Of a DNA stretch of 21,565 nt, positions 1-8,689 are shown in pieces (position 1 is the stretch's first letter; every line of letters begins with the position of its first letter). The DNA comes from Larix sibirica (lineage: Eukaryota > Streptophyta > Pinopsida > Pinales > Pinaceae). Where the stretch lies: positions 1,914 through 23,478 of the forward strand of contig NWUY0300103525.1 in NCBI GenBank assembly GCA_004151065.3, in the 5' to 3' direction. The position numbers and the translations under genes are program-made. Below the pieces are notes generated by a model. The model saw only the letters and a list, made by a program, of their open reading frames with translations, did not search any database and was not told where the DNA came from.

Positions 1-287
1 AATGACTAGGGTACCATTCTCTTTGAGAATGGGTCTCGCAGCTGCACTAAAAATCAACACAACCAACAAAAAAATATCAAGCCGCTCACTGCAAGCTGAA
101 GCATTCAAAGATGAAAGTAATGAAGAAAATAGGAAGTGAAAAGTGCTTTTGTTTCCTCCTTGAGTTTACCCTAAAACCTAATCCTAATCTAGGCCCCACC
201 TTTAAGAGAAAAAATCCTCTTTTCCAAGGGAGTGCATTGGAATATAGGGGAGCATCTGGGAGTGTAGTGAGAGCATGACCCAATGCT

Positions 288-425
288 ATGCATATTCGCC
301 ATCATAATAACACTGTAGCAGACACGCTTGCTAATCAAGCTATTCACTTGGAAAGAGGATATCATATTAAAAATGGGGGTCACCTGCAACTTAGGTGCCC
401 CCCTAGGATATTGTGTGATGACTGA
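288..425 (+). pseudogene. C-terminal end of RNase H domain (RVT_3-like) of a LINE
   Basis: Translating from the ATG at 288 gives a 45-codon open end that begins MHIRHHNNTVADTLANQA and closes with LRCPPRILCDD and a TGA at 423. The His-x-x-Asn-x-x-Ala-Asp-x-Leu-Ala-Asn pattern is the final conserved block of plant RNase H domains attached to LINE polyproteins. The Asp in it (codon at 321-323) corresponds to the last catalytic carboxylate. Upstream, the same frame is broken within a few residues (a TGA just before the ATG), so this is a decayed tail and not a working enzyme. The RNase H would have degraded the RNA strand of RNA:DNA hybrids during retrotransposition. A domesticated stand-alone RNase H is unlikely, because the N-terminal part is unreadable. 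Confidence 0.65.
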
Positions 426-852
426 TGAATGCATAAATTGAATTAGCATGGGCTTCTTTTGTATGCACGACAACTGGTGCTTCATTTACGCACCAAGAAT
501 GGGACCTTCTCCTCTTTTAACTTCCCACATGAGAGACCTTTCTCGAGATCCTACACTCATCGGTTGTTTTACATTGCTTTGTTGTTTTATGGTGCTTTTC
601 TCTGTTTCGTCTGCTGCCTGTGGGATATCTCTGTCAGGAGATATCCACACCGCAGTTCTGTGAAACTGCAGCTTGAGTGTGGTCGTGCAAAATGAGCAAC
701 AGTGGTGGACAGGTAAATTAATTTCTTGTTCTGGTTTGGAGCTTGTTGGCGTTTGCTGTTTTTCTGGGGGATTTGGACCTGTTTCTTGCTGGTTGTCTTT
801 TCCTGTCTCTTTGCTTGGAGGGCCGAAGAAAGCACTTGGCATTGTGACAATA
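426..852 (+). other. Spacer between RNase H end and coiled-coil ORF, with two stem-loops
   Basis: No convincing protein is seen here. Short frames at 448-663 and 459-695 have no recognisable motif. The stretch contains two back-to-back perfect inverted repeats at 623-669. The frame of the downstream ORF is already open from about 664 without an ATG, and its translation is hydrophobic and rich in Gly, Ser and Cys. Confidence 0.4.
623..669 (+). repeat. Two adjacent perfect stem-loops
   Basis: The first hairpin has 9-bp arms, GGATATCTC (623-631) and GAGATATCC (638-646), with a 6-nt loop. Five bases later a second has 6-bp arms, GCAGTT (652-657) and AACTGC (664-669), also with a 6-nt loop. Both are perfect. 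They fall between the RNase H end and the coiled-coil ORF and may be RNA structures of the LINE transcript. Confidence 0.6.
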
Positions 853-1281
853 ATGGAGGGTTCAAGCTGGGGTTCTGGCTTAGGTGTGGTTAAAAGTGAT
901 ATTCGGAAATTGAAGATTATGATGCGTTGCCTGAATTCACAGATGAAGGGTGTTGTGGCTGCCATAGATCAGGTATTCTCTCATGTTTCTCATTTGAAAG
1001 TCAGATTTAATGACCTGGAAGGTCAAGTGCCTGAGCAGGGAGGTCAGCTGGAGCGACTGCCCATTACCACCGATGCCCACCATGAAATGTTGATGGGAGG
1101 GCACTCTCAAAACATACAGTATGTAGGCCCCAGGGCAGTGGAAGAGGATTTGGTTCAGCAGCCAGCCTTTGCGGTGGTTGAAATTTCTAGTTCTCATGGA
1201 CAGGAGGAAAATTGGAACTTACTTTCATTCATAGTGGTCATAACTCTCTTTAATCTCCTTTCTTATGCGGTATTTCTGTAG
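853..1281 (+). CDS. Putative 142-residue coiled-coil protein with C-terminal membrane anchor
   Basis: The first ATG of this open frame is at 853 (MEGSSWGSGLG); the frame itself is open from about 664. From residue 12 to about 65, hydrophobic residues (V, I, L, M, F) fall at strict 3-4-3-4 spacing for fourteen consecutive a/d positions, and two further Leu continue the register. This predicts a long parallel coiled coil. A polar linker follows, and the protein ends in about 20 hydrophobic residues (LLSFIVVITLFNLLSYAVFL), suggesting a tail-anchored or membrane-associated protein. I do not recognise the family. It lies in the apparent 3' region of a LINE relic. LINE ORF1 proteins also contain coiled coils, but normally precede the polymerase and lack a membrane tail. 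The intact frame in otherwise broken surroundings is notable, but it may be a fossil or a chance survivor. Confidence 0.45.
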   Translation: MEGSSWGSGLGVVKSDIRKLKIMMRCLNSQMKGVVAAIDQVFSHVSHLKVRFNDLEGQVPEQGGQLERLPITTDAHHEMLMGGHSQNIQYVGPRAVEEDLVQQPAFAVVEISSSHGQEENWNLLSFIVVITLFNLLSYAVFL

Positions 1282-1434
1282 TCTTGTTAGGGCAGTTTGT
1301 CAGGGTTTACAGTGTCCAGTTTTCTTTTAAAGATGTTGTAGCAGATATAAAGCATCAGGCCGACGGAAGCTCTTTTGAGAGTGCTCTGTTAGAAAGAGAG
1401 CAATTTTTTAATATGAAACAGCTTGTACTCTTTT

Positions 1435-1498
1435 GGCTGTATTTCTCAGCCTTTTAATACAAAAATTATACCCGTTTCAGTTGCAAAAATTATACCCT
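1435..1498 (+). other. Probable 3' end of the LINE: stem-loop, A-rich tail, short repeat
   Basis: A GGCTG...CAGCC stem-loop (1435-1451) is followed by TTTTAATACAAAAATTATA. The 14-base string CAAAAATTATACCC occurs at 1460-1473 and again at 1485-1498. A small terminal hairpin before an A-rich tail is common in plant LINE and SINE 3' ends. The repeated string may be tail duplication or part of a target duplication. Another hairpin, TGCTCT...AGAGCA, precedes it at about 1383-1404. Confidence 0.4.
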
Positions 1499-2512
1499 AT
1501 CAACTCCTTATCTGACTTCTCCCTTTAACAATCAACCACGGAATATAATGTTCTTCATTTGGAAGCAGTGTCCTGTAGTCTCTCCTAAATGTATGTTTGA
1601 AGATGAAACAATACGAGGCTAATAAGAAACGAAGGAAAATCCTTGATCCGAAAATAACATGGCACCTAGAATTGCTCATTATCTGACATGTAGAAGAATC
1701 ATGAAATTCTCTGTTATTACCATTCTTTCTTACTGCCTCTGCTTCTCCTCTGCCTTCATGTTTCTTTTCTGCTGTCCAAGTTTCTCGTTTGTCTCTTTCT
1801 GATTTTTTTATCTCATTTCAACTTCCGTAATTTCTCTTTAGTTTATCCTTTTTTACGAGTTAAATTATTATTTGATTAATGTTAGTTAAGTTTACGCGTT
1901 ATTTTAAATTTGTTCTGAAATTTTTTGTTGTCTAGGTTCTTATCTGATTGGTAGTGGGTTCTCATAGGGTTACCACAGGGCTTTATCAACGTTCACGGAG
2001 ATCATTACAGGTTTCACAGGCTTCTTTGGGTCAAAATACAGGGATTGTAGCTGGAACTTTAACTTAGGCCTCTCGATATATTTTGGTTGTATGTCTAGGA
2101 TCGCTTGATGCTCCTAACCTACATATACCTTCAGGAGAGAAAAATCTAGAAAGATGCATAAGATTTTTTTCCCCAATGTCTACAGGGTGCATTTTTTGGT
2201 TGCACCGGAGATAGTGTCCGTATTTTATGTCTGATTTGTGGGTACTTTCTTATTAATATATTTACTGTTTTTTATTATTTTAAATATGCTTCTTATTATT
2301 TATTAATTAAGTACAATACAAGTACAACAAATTCCCCAAAAAGAGAGTAATGGGGTGACCGGATGGTCATTGCCATAGTCATTAAAGGGGTAATTAAGGA
2401 AATGATGACTGTTTTTACATTTTCCAATTGTTTAATTATTGCTGAAATTCCTAACAGAGTTATCATAAGCTTTAACCTAACTTATTTATTCTATGTTGCT
2501 TCCTTATGGCAG
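1499..2512 (+). other. Intron-like sequence upstream of the SEC22 terminal exon
   Basis: No exon or other gene is recognised here. A pyrimidine-rich run covers about 1705-1850. Within it a 33-codon frame from the ATG at 1701 encodes a hydrophobic, signal-peptide-like string, which I regard as a by-product of base composition. The 3' end has intron-acceptor features: TTTAACCTAAC as a possible branch site (about 2470-2480), a T-rich tract, and TTATGGCAG ending at 2512. I looked for the preceding SEC22 exon (SNARE motif ending near DLNRQ) and did not find it. Confidence 0.5.
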
Positions 2513-2599
2513 GCTTTAATTAAGAAGTGGGCACCTGTGGCAATTGTTCTTGGAGTTGTCTTGGTGATGCTGTTAATGCGAAGCTACATTTGGCAATGA
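2513..2599 (+). CDS. SEC22: SEC22-type R-SNARE, terminal exon (C-terminal membrane anchor)
   Basis: The exon starts after a CAG acceptor at 2510-2512 and encodes 28 residues before TGA: ALIKKWAPVAIVLGVVL followed by VMLLMRSYIWQ. This closely matches the end of plant SEC22 as I know it, where (Q)ALIRKWAPVAIV leads into the transmembrane anchor. SEC22 is a longin-domain R-SNARE of the ER and cis-Golgi that pairs with Q-SNAREs in ER-Golgi vesicle fusion. Only the basic juxtamembrane residues and the single membrane-spanning tail are encoded here. The longin domain and SNARE coiled coil must lie in upstream exons outside the window. The last residues differ from the usual plant ending (charged or aromatic residues near the C-terminus), so the copy may be a divergent paralogue or a partial gene. 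The preceding intron probably contains the LINE relic at 1-1467. Confidence 0.8.
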   Translation, partial: ALIKKWAPVAIVLGVVLVMLLMRSYIWQ

Positions 2600-3010
2600 T
2601 TGTACCAAAAAGATGCGATTTTTTCTTTGGGGCGGAAAGAAAGCCTCAAAGCAATTTTGGTTGACAAAATTGAAGGCCAGATATCGATTGAATTTTTATT
2701 TTTTCGCTGCGTTGCTACTAACATTAATGTCAAATGTATTATCTTACGCTTGCAAGAACTCGTCATAAAGGAAGAGAGCGTCTAGCCAATGAGCCGAAGT
2801 TCACTGCTTTGTATTGTATTTGGGATGAGTACGGTCTTAGAATCGAGATTTCATTTCCACTTGGAGAATGGATTTTTATGGTCAAATCAATTTAGCATTG
2901 GACTCATATTGATTGTGATTTTTTTATCCCCATATTATTTTGTAAACAGTGAATGATGCGTGATCGCACTAATTTCTTTTCCGTTATCTATAAATAGCAA
3001 AAAGGTTTAG
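2600..3010 (+). other. Probable 3' untranslated region of SEC22
   Basis: This follows the SEC22 stop directly. A 61-codon frame (2600-2785) starts without an ATG, has no domain signature and is taken as chance. No canonical AATAAA was located with confidence, so the 3' limit is arbitrary. A TATAAATA string is at 2989-2996. Confidence 0.35.
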
Positions 3011-3756
3011 GTAGTGTACGTCACACATTCAATTGACATCACTTTTTGCTACTTGCAGTAGTCATTTTTTTTGGCTCAAGTGCACTAGGGTTCTTAAAAT
3101 TATTTAAATACTTCCGATTTCCTATTGTAGCTCTTTCAGCCTCAGCGGCTACAACTGAAAACAAAATCCTGGAAGGAAAATTTCGATTTTTTTTCGTGAA
3201 ATTGTTTCTGCTCCACACTTCAGTTTCAGACCATTTACGCTGTAGGGAGAGCAATTTTAGGATCCTGTGAGGACCAATAGGGGTTCCAGTTTGCTTTCTT
3301 CTGTTGGCTGTTGCATCAGAACCTAGACAACTGGGTAAGATATTCACATTTTGTTGGGTTGGATATGCTAATTGAATAAGTTTATGATATTTGTTAGATT
3401 TGGAAGGTGATTTAAACGCTATAAGCAAACTGGAAGTAGATAATTTCCTGTGGGATGGTCAAGGATATTTTCTTTAGTGAAACACTGATATGCAGAGAAT
3501 ACTGGGGAATTACATGTTCGATCACTGATTGTGTCCTTGATGATAATTAAAAGAATATTAACTTTTAGAAAGATGGTGTTAATGGGATAAAAATTGTTCA
3601 AGGTATATGATGATGGCACAAAGTGGCAGTTAGCTCAGGTATTTAATTAAGCTAACATGAAATAAGTCCATGAATTAAAAATATTTGTACGCAGTAGAGG
3701 CGCGAACGAAAGATAACTTCTTATTGATATACTGTCTATAGTGGAACCAATTTCAT
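3011..3756. other. Unassigned sequence; overlapping ORFs without recognisable product
   Basis: A 129-codon frame runs on the minus strand (3039-3428) and a 74-codon frame on the plus strand (3046-3270). The minus-strand product is basic and polar, without a recognisable domain. A donor-like GG|GTAAGA occurs near 3333. I see no decisive evidence for a gene; this may be extended 3' flank of SEC22 or old repeat DNA. The string TGGCAGTTAGCT near 3624 resembles part of the 107-bp repeat unit downstream. Confidence 0.3.
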
Positions 3757-4000
3757 TTTCTCTTTTACTCGATTGCAATCCACTAAAGAATGTCGAGAGA
3801 ACTATGGTACTAAAGAAGAGATAGGTACTGTTCGCTAAATTATTAAAATTTTAGAGGAGATTAATCGGAGGATGGTGGAATCATCTTTTGTTTACTCTAG
3901 ATTGCAATCCACTCCATAAATCTTACTAAAGAAGAGACAAGTAATGTTGGCTAAATTATTAAGGATTTTATAGAGGAGATTAATTGGATGATGGTGGAAT
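3757..4000 (+). repeat. Two diverged tandem copies of a ~120-bp unit
   Basis: Copy one (about 3760-3881) and copy two (about 3884-4000) share GATTGCAATCCACT near the start, then ACTAAAGAAGAGA, GCTAAATTATTAA, TAGAGGAGATTAAT and ATGGTGGAAT in the same order. They differ by substitutions and small indels, so this is the oldest-looking of the three duplications here. Confidence 0.75.
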
Positions 4001-4002
4001 GA

Positions 4003-4154
4003 ATGCAGTTAATTAGAAAACTAGTTTTATGTAGTGTTACTAATGGCATTTTTAATTTTTACCAAATTAATATTTATTATGCAGTTAATTAGAAAACTAG
4101 TTTTATGTAGTGTTACTAATGGCATTTTTAATTTTTACCAAATTAATATTTATT
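4003..4154 (+). repeat. Exact tandem duplication of a 76-bp unit
   Basis: The unit starting ATGCAGTTAATTAGAAAACT occupies 4003-4078 and is repeated at 4079-4154, apparently without a difference, followed by four bases of a third start (ATGC). Identity suggests a recent event, or an assembly artefact at a repeat. Confidence 0.9.
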
Positions 4155-4169
4155 ATGCGTTGGGATATA

Positions 4170-4491
4170 CTGATAATATTTTGTAACTGAGAATAAAGTT
4201 GATAGGTGTCGGAAGCATGAAGAATTTTGATGGCAGTTAGCTTGGGTAATCATTACTATCGTTCAAGCATAAGATCCTGATAATATTTAGTAACTAAGAA
4301 TAAAGTTGATAGGTGTTAGAAGCATTAAGAATTTCGATGGTAGTTAGCTTGGGTAATCACTACTATCGTTCAAGCATAAGATCCTGATAATATTTAGTAA
4401 CTAAGAATAAAGTTGATAAAGTGTCAAAAGCATTAAGAATTTCGATGGTAGTTAGCTTGGGTAATCACTGCTATCGTTCAAGCATAAGATC
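4170..4491 (+). repeat. Three tandem copies of a 107-bp unit
   Basis: Copies start with CTGATAATATTT at 4170, 4277 and 4384 and end in ATCGTTCAAGCATAAGATC. Copies two and three are closer to each other than to copy one; copy three has one extra base. The unit contains GGTAGTTAGCTTGGGTAATC. Later partial similarity (CAGCTTGGCTAAT at about 4503) suggests a decayed further copy. Confidence 0.9.
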
Positions 4492-6183
4492 CAAATAATA
4501 ATCAGCTTGGCTAATTGTAATTGCAATTGTCATTGTTGCTTTTGAGGATGGGACTTCAGAAATGTTTCATGATTTCCTTGCTCTGTCATGCCATTGGACC
4601 ATTTTTTATTGACATTTAATTTAAACAAAACATTTAAAAATATTTTTGATATGATTTATACTTGTGGTGGTGGAGTATTTTCTTTAGATATGCTTATTGT
4701 TTTGAAAAATAGGAAGCTATTTCAAAGGTTGATTTGATCAATGACATTTTCAACAAGTTTTTCAAAGGAAGACCTTCGGACTGAATGAAAGACAATAACT
4801 TATTAACCGTTACAATAACTAGTATGTAGGAATTGCAACAGCTGAAAAGTTTTGTAGTGTTTTCAAGGACAAAGTGCAGATATGCTTTCATGAATTACTT
4901 AATTAAAGACATTAATAATGTTTTTTTTAAAATTTTTCTAGACACAAACATTGAAACTTCATTTTCAAAACATAATTTTTTATTAAGCTTGGTCTATGTA
5001 TTGTTAGACACCATTAACTAGCAAACGTGTAATGCTAAATGATCAAAAATGTTGTTTAAAGTTTTCAGCGCTGTAATTTTCAAGGTCTTGTAAACAAAGA
5101 AAGTTTCAAGGTTCCACAATTTTTATGTATGTGTAGGATCCTTATAGTCCTCACAATATCAACTATAAATGTGTGGCGATACTTCTATACAAAGATTGAA
5201 ATTTCTAAAATTTTCAAGTATGTAAGATAAAAAGTAATATATTTTCAAGAAAAATAATTTTATCCTATAGATATTTGGGCAAATGTTCATTTTAAATTGG
5301 TGAATCTCTTTTGGGAAAAAATGAGAAAATAAAAAAATGGTGAACTTCAACCCCTAGAGTTTTCCCTTCTAAAATTAATTTTTGGTTTTAATAACCTGCT
5401 TGATTTTTAATCACCATCTTCTGTTGTTTCCATCATAGGTAAATTTAACTCTTTACAATTTGAGATAATAGTGTAACACTCAATTGTCCAACACAAATGT
5501 TATCATTGTATGCCACTGCTACATATTGTCTAGATGAAGCTATCATAGCATGTCCATTTTGTAGTAAAAATGATAACAGGACATGTTTCTAGCTTTAAAC
5601 TTTGTGCAAAGAGCTTTGCATAGTTGTACAAAAGTTTTGATGTGTGGGGGGAGGGGGTTGTTTGAGCTCAAGTGCCCTTCTTCTAAGGATCACTAGTCTT
5701 CTTCTAAAGATGCTTGTTCAAAATAAATGACTTAATTTTTTAAATCTCTTTTCTCACAAATTGTAAAATTAATCGCATAATTTTTCTATTGTAACAAAAT
5801 CTCCCTCAATGTCCTTTATTCTATTTCAACAAAATATCCTAAAAACAAATGACTCGTGCTGCGCAAGTTCACAACTTCATTTCTATTCCACTTTTCATCT
5901 TTTCATTTCATTTTTATTTTTTATAATTAAGATTTTATATTAAAAAGAGTTGTGGTTGAATTGTATAACAATGAGTTACAAACAAAGGAATGAGATTAGT
6001 GACTTGGGTGAGTCTCCTAGTGCTACCCACATTGGGGAATTGCCGAGCACTAATTTTTATTTTTCCCAGAAAAGCTTTCTAAACATGGTTTACATGAGTA
6101 AAGATGGATAGATTGAGAGCATAAAATAGTACATAGGCAATTCATAACTAAAATGGGTTTTGAAGATGATTTTGTGATGATTG
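4492..6183. other. AT-rich stretch without recognisable gene
   Basis: Short frames on both strands (4694-4891, 4833-5021, 5159-5350) are explained by AT-rich composition and have no domain signature. A G-run, GGGGGGAGGGGG, lies at 5646-5657. If the minus-strand LINE ORF1 at 6184-6862 were followed by ORF2, it should lie here. I could not recognise endonuclease or reverse transcriptase motifs, so the LINE is truncated or decayed beyond reading. Confidence 0.5.
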
Positions 6184-6862
6184 TCATCTATTGATGTGGA
6201 TGGTGCTTTTTTTTTTGACAACCACAATATATTCCTCCCACGAGTCTTGGGTTGGTGTGACAGGGTCTTGTTGCTCCGTTTCTACCTTGGTTAGGTGCAC
6301 TATTCTCTTCCCTGTTTGAGGGAGCTTGTGGGAGATGCATGCTTGCTTGTTTGACTTATTCATCTTCACCCTAATTGGCCCAAATTACTCAAGTCCAGGG
6401 GATGATCAGGTTAGGCTTAACTATTTTTGGAGCAGTAGGAGAGTTGTGCACCCTAGTTGGTTGAGGGTGTCATGAGGAATCCCTAGGTGGAGAGGAATGA
6501 TTTCGCCGTCCTTGCACAAGTGTTGTTCCTAAAGGCGAGGGCATCTCTCGAGGTGATTGTGAAATAGAGGTTGGATGGAAATGGGAATCCTTAATAATAA
6601 GGTGATGTGCGGTGGGTTTTCATTGAGATTTCCTTGTTATCCTAGCCTTTGTGAGTATATTGCAATGGATGACAATATGCCATGTTTTGAAGCATTCCTT
6701 GGAGCGAAAGGAAACCTACTCATAATCCATTGGTTGAGTCTAGATATAGTCTTTTGCTGCTACCAACATGAAAAAATTCTTTGCTAAATTCCATCTCAAT
6801 GCATATGCATTAATATGTTGTGATGTGCCCTTGCTTTGTTTCTTGATCCAAAAAGGGATCTA
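6184..6862 (-). pseudogene. LINE ORF1-like protein, C-terminal part (CCHC zinc knuckle), cut by retrotransposon
   Basis: Reading the minus strand from about 6860 downward gives, across frameshifts, FLDQETKQGHIT, then ICIEMEFSKEFF, then TQPMDYE and FRSKECFKTWHIVIHC. These correspond in order to the second half of the DUF4283-type domain and the following CCHC zinc knuckle of plant LINE ORF1-like nucleic-acid-binding proteins. The first knuckle Cys is Ser and the usual Gly is Trp, so zinc binding is lost. Further downstream the frame at 6369-6184 contains DSWEEYIVVVKKK, resembling the acidic-then-basic segment seen after the knuckle in these proteins. It continues the N-terminal half found right of 17345. 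The Ty3 element inserted between them. In-frame stops confirm a pseudogene. Confidence 0.7.
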
Positions 6863-8551
6863 GACAATAATGACTCCAGGAAATGGCATTGGCGAGGTTT
6901 GAGGCTTGAGCACAAAGAAGGGGACTTGGTATTGGCATGAAGCACCCCATGCCATCACAATCGGTGTTCACCCCTTGCATTAAAACCACATTGTAAGGCT
7001 AGCATGTTTAGTGTAATAAATAAATGGAAAGTATTTGGAAAAAAGAAGAATATATCATGTGTTTAAAAAAAAACATGAGACCTTTCCTTAAATGTACTAA
7101 AGGGAGGAAAAGATAAGAGAGAAGCTCAATGAGCTTTTGGAGGTTGAAGAGTTGGGGATACCTAACTTTCTAGCCATCCCTCAACTGAGCATCCTCCTAT
7201 TTACCCATTCTCCACAATGAGAACTGGGTTGTTTGGTTCAGAGTGAAGGAAATGCTACCCAAATTTCCACATGAAGCTTGAGGATGATCTAGAGAGCTTG
7301 TAACATGCACATTGCTGAATAATAAAATGGCCTGGATGAAGCCATTGAATGCTGATTTTCCAGTTGGGTTTCCAGGTTAAATGTGTTGCTCATGTATGAT
7401 GATTATTTTGTATTGTGTTTTATTATTGGTTGTGAGTTGTTGGTGTTTTCTTTGATGTTTAAATGCTCAAGTAGATGTATTTGGAGGTTGTAGCAAGTAA
7501 GTTTCACTGGTACTCACTCATAAGTTTGTTTTTCTATTGAAATTATGTGAATAGAACAATCACACAATTTACCTCGTCCATCAATGTTAACTTAGGAGAT
7601 GTATGGATATGGTTCGAGAGTTGTTGCAATTATTTAGCGTGGTTTCTATTCTCGCAAGAGAGAAATTTGAATAGGGTTTTTGTTGTGGAAATAAAGGCAA
7701 CCATGACCTTGCTTAAACATAGTTCACGAGGCCATATATCTAATTTTCAACCTACCCACCTCCAAGGAACTCAACTTGTGGTTGTACGCCTTCCCTAGTA
7801 AATCACATATCTTAATTTGTGGTTGAATGCTCTTCCTCCTGTTGATTTAGGCACCGATGAAGCTTGTGCCATTGCCCACTAGTTGGCAATCCTCTCCTTG
7901 TCTTGTCTTCTAATAAAACATGTACTACATCTTAGATCGTTGTTGAGGCTGGCACAGTCCATCTCTTGTGTTGTTGTACTATTTGATATAACTATTCCAG
8001 TGGATCTATGTTAAGGCTACTACATTGCCTTTGTGTTTGTTGTGTACTAAAACCATGTCAACATGATTTGCATTGAGGCTACATTACCTTTATCCCATTC
8101 AATATCTTATTTTGTTTACTTTTTATTGGAGTTAAGTCAATAGGGACCATGTTGAGTTAGGAAATTCCACATCTTGTTTGGTTACTATTTAATGGAGTCA
8201 TATGCATGGAGGTTGTGTTGAGTTTGGCACCCTCCCTCTGTCTTGTGGTGAAATAAACCATAACAATAGGATTTGCCATGGGCCTGGCATTTACTCACAA
8301 TTGAATGATGGAGAATGGACAATGGTTCTTGATGTGATAGTTATAGGGAGTGATCATGGAATGGTGCTAATACCAAACATAGCAAGATGCCTGAGAATGA
8401 TAGAGCATTTAAGCACATACTAATAGGTAGTTGGCATGTAACCTTGTTTCTCAATCTCAAAATTCATTAATTGAAGAAGTTTATTTTTAATGTTTTATCA
8501 GGTATGTGTTGGAGAAACATATAGGCTATAAGTTCATTGTTTATGGATTAT
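6855..8551 (+). repeat. 5' LTR of the Ty3/gypsy element
   Basis: It aligns along its whole length with 15624-17343. Shared landmarks are GCATCCTCCTATTTACCCAT, AATAGAACAATCACACAAT, ACTCACAATTGAAT and GTTGGAGAAACATATAGG near the end. The left limit is set by the last readable LINE codons. A purine run (AAAGAAGGGG, 6914-6923) and a 20-bp palindromic region (6934-6953) lie close to the left end. The right end is followed by the primer site at 8553. Canonical TG...CA ends are not preserved. Confidence 0.8.
7942..8280 (+). repeat. Five imperfect tandem units inside the LTR
   Basis: Units begin GTTGAGGCTGG (7942), GTTAAGGCTAC (8010), ATTGAGGCTAC (8072), GTTGAGTTAGG (8151) and GTTGAGTTTGG (8217) and are 62-79 bp long. 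Each carries a central TCTTGT or TTTGTT block followed by an A/T-rich end. The same series is recognisable in the 3' LTR (about 16720-17065), so it predates the insertion. Its position in the LTR suggests an old U3 or R repeat array, possibly promoter elements. Confidence 0.55.
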
Positions 8552-8552
8552 A

Positions 8553-8570
8553 TGGTATCAAAGTCTTTGT
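8553..8570 (+). other. Primer-binding site, initiator-Met tRNA type
   Basis: TGGTATCAAAGTC matches the start of the complement of the plant initiator-Met tRNA 3' end (TGGTATCAGAGCC) with two differences. It lies directly downstream of the 5' LTR, as expected for minus-strand priming. Confidence 0.7.
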
Positions 8571-8689
8571 TCGAGTATACTTGATAAGGCTTGTATGGTA
8601 AGAAATCATAGTGATTACAAAAGAAGTGGAGAAGAATGTTGTCAAGCTTGGAGAGGAGTAGAGCAAACCAACAATGATAGGAGATCATT

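Larger units (their letters stand above)
1..1467 (+). mobile_element. 3' portion of a LINE-like (non-LTR) retrotransposon relic
   Basis: The start of the window holds the C-terminal end of an RNase H domain (288-425). About 1 kb of 3' sequence follows, ending in a small stem-loop and an A-rich tail (1435-1498). RNase H near the 3' end, then a 3' region and an A-rich terminus, is the usual order in plant L1-type LINEs. Endonuclease and reverse transcriptase would lie upstream, outside the window. The element lies on the same strand as the SEC22 exon at 2513 and probably sits in that gene's intron. The 5' boundary is not visible and the 3' boundary is inferred. The 1-287 stretch gives no clean reading frame. 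The long 3' region with its own open frame (853-1281) is unusual for a LINE and could belong to something else. Confidence 0.55.

Noticed and set aside
1701-1802. Signal-peptide-like 33-codon ORF
   Set aside because: It lies in a pyrimidine-rich run that encodes Ser/Phe/Leu/Cys by composition, and nothing follows it.
2989-2996. TATAAATA followed by an ACGTCA string near 3018, resembling a promoter
   Set aside because: No convincing coding sequence starts downstream, and the site lies in likely 3' flank of SEC22; AT-rich DNA gives such strings often.
4003-4491. Possible CRISPR-like or centromeric satellite array
   Set aside because: Only two or three copies of long units, no spacers, in eukaryotic DNA; simple tandem duplication explains it.
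4694-5350. Several 60-65 codon ORFs on both strands
   Set aside because: AT-rich composition, no domain signature, mutually overlapping.
5646-5657. G-run as a G-quadruplex
   Set aside because: Only two adjacent G tracts are present, not the four needed for an intramolecular quadruplex.
6575-6787. 70-codon plus-strand ORF
   Set aside because: It overlaps the minus-strand zinc-knuckle region of the LINE ORF1 pseudogene and has no motif of its own.
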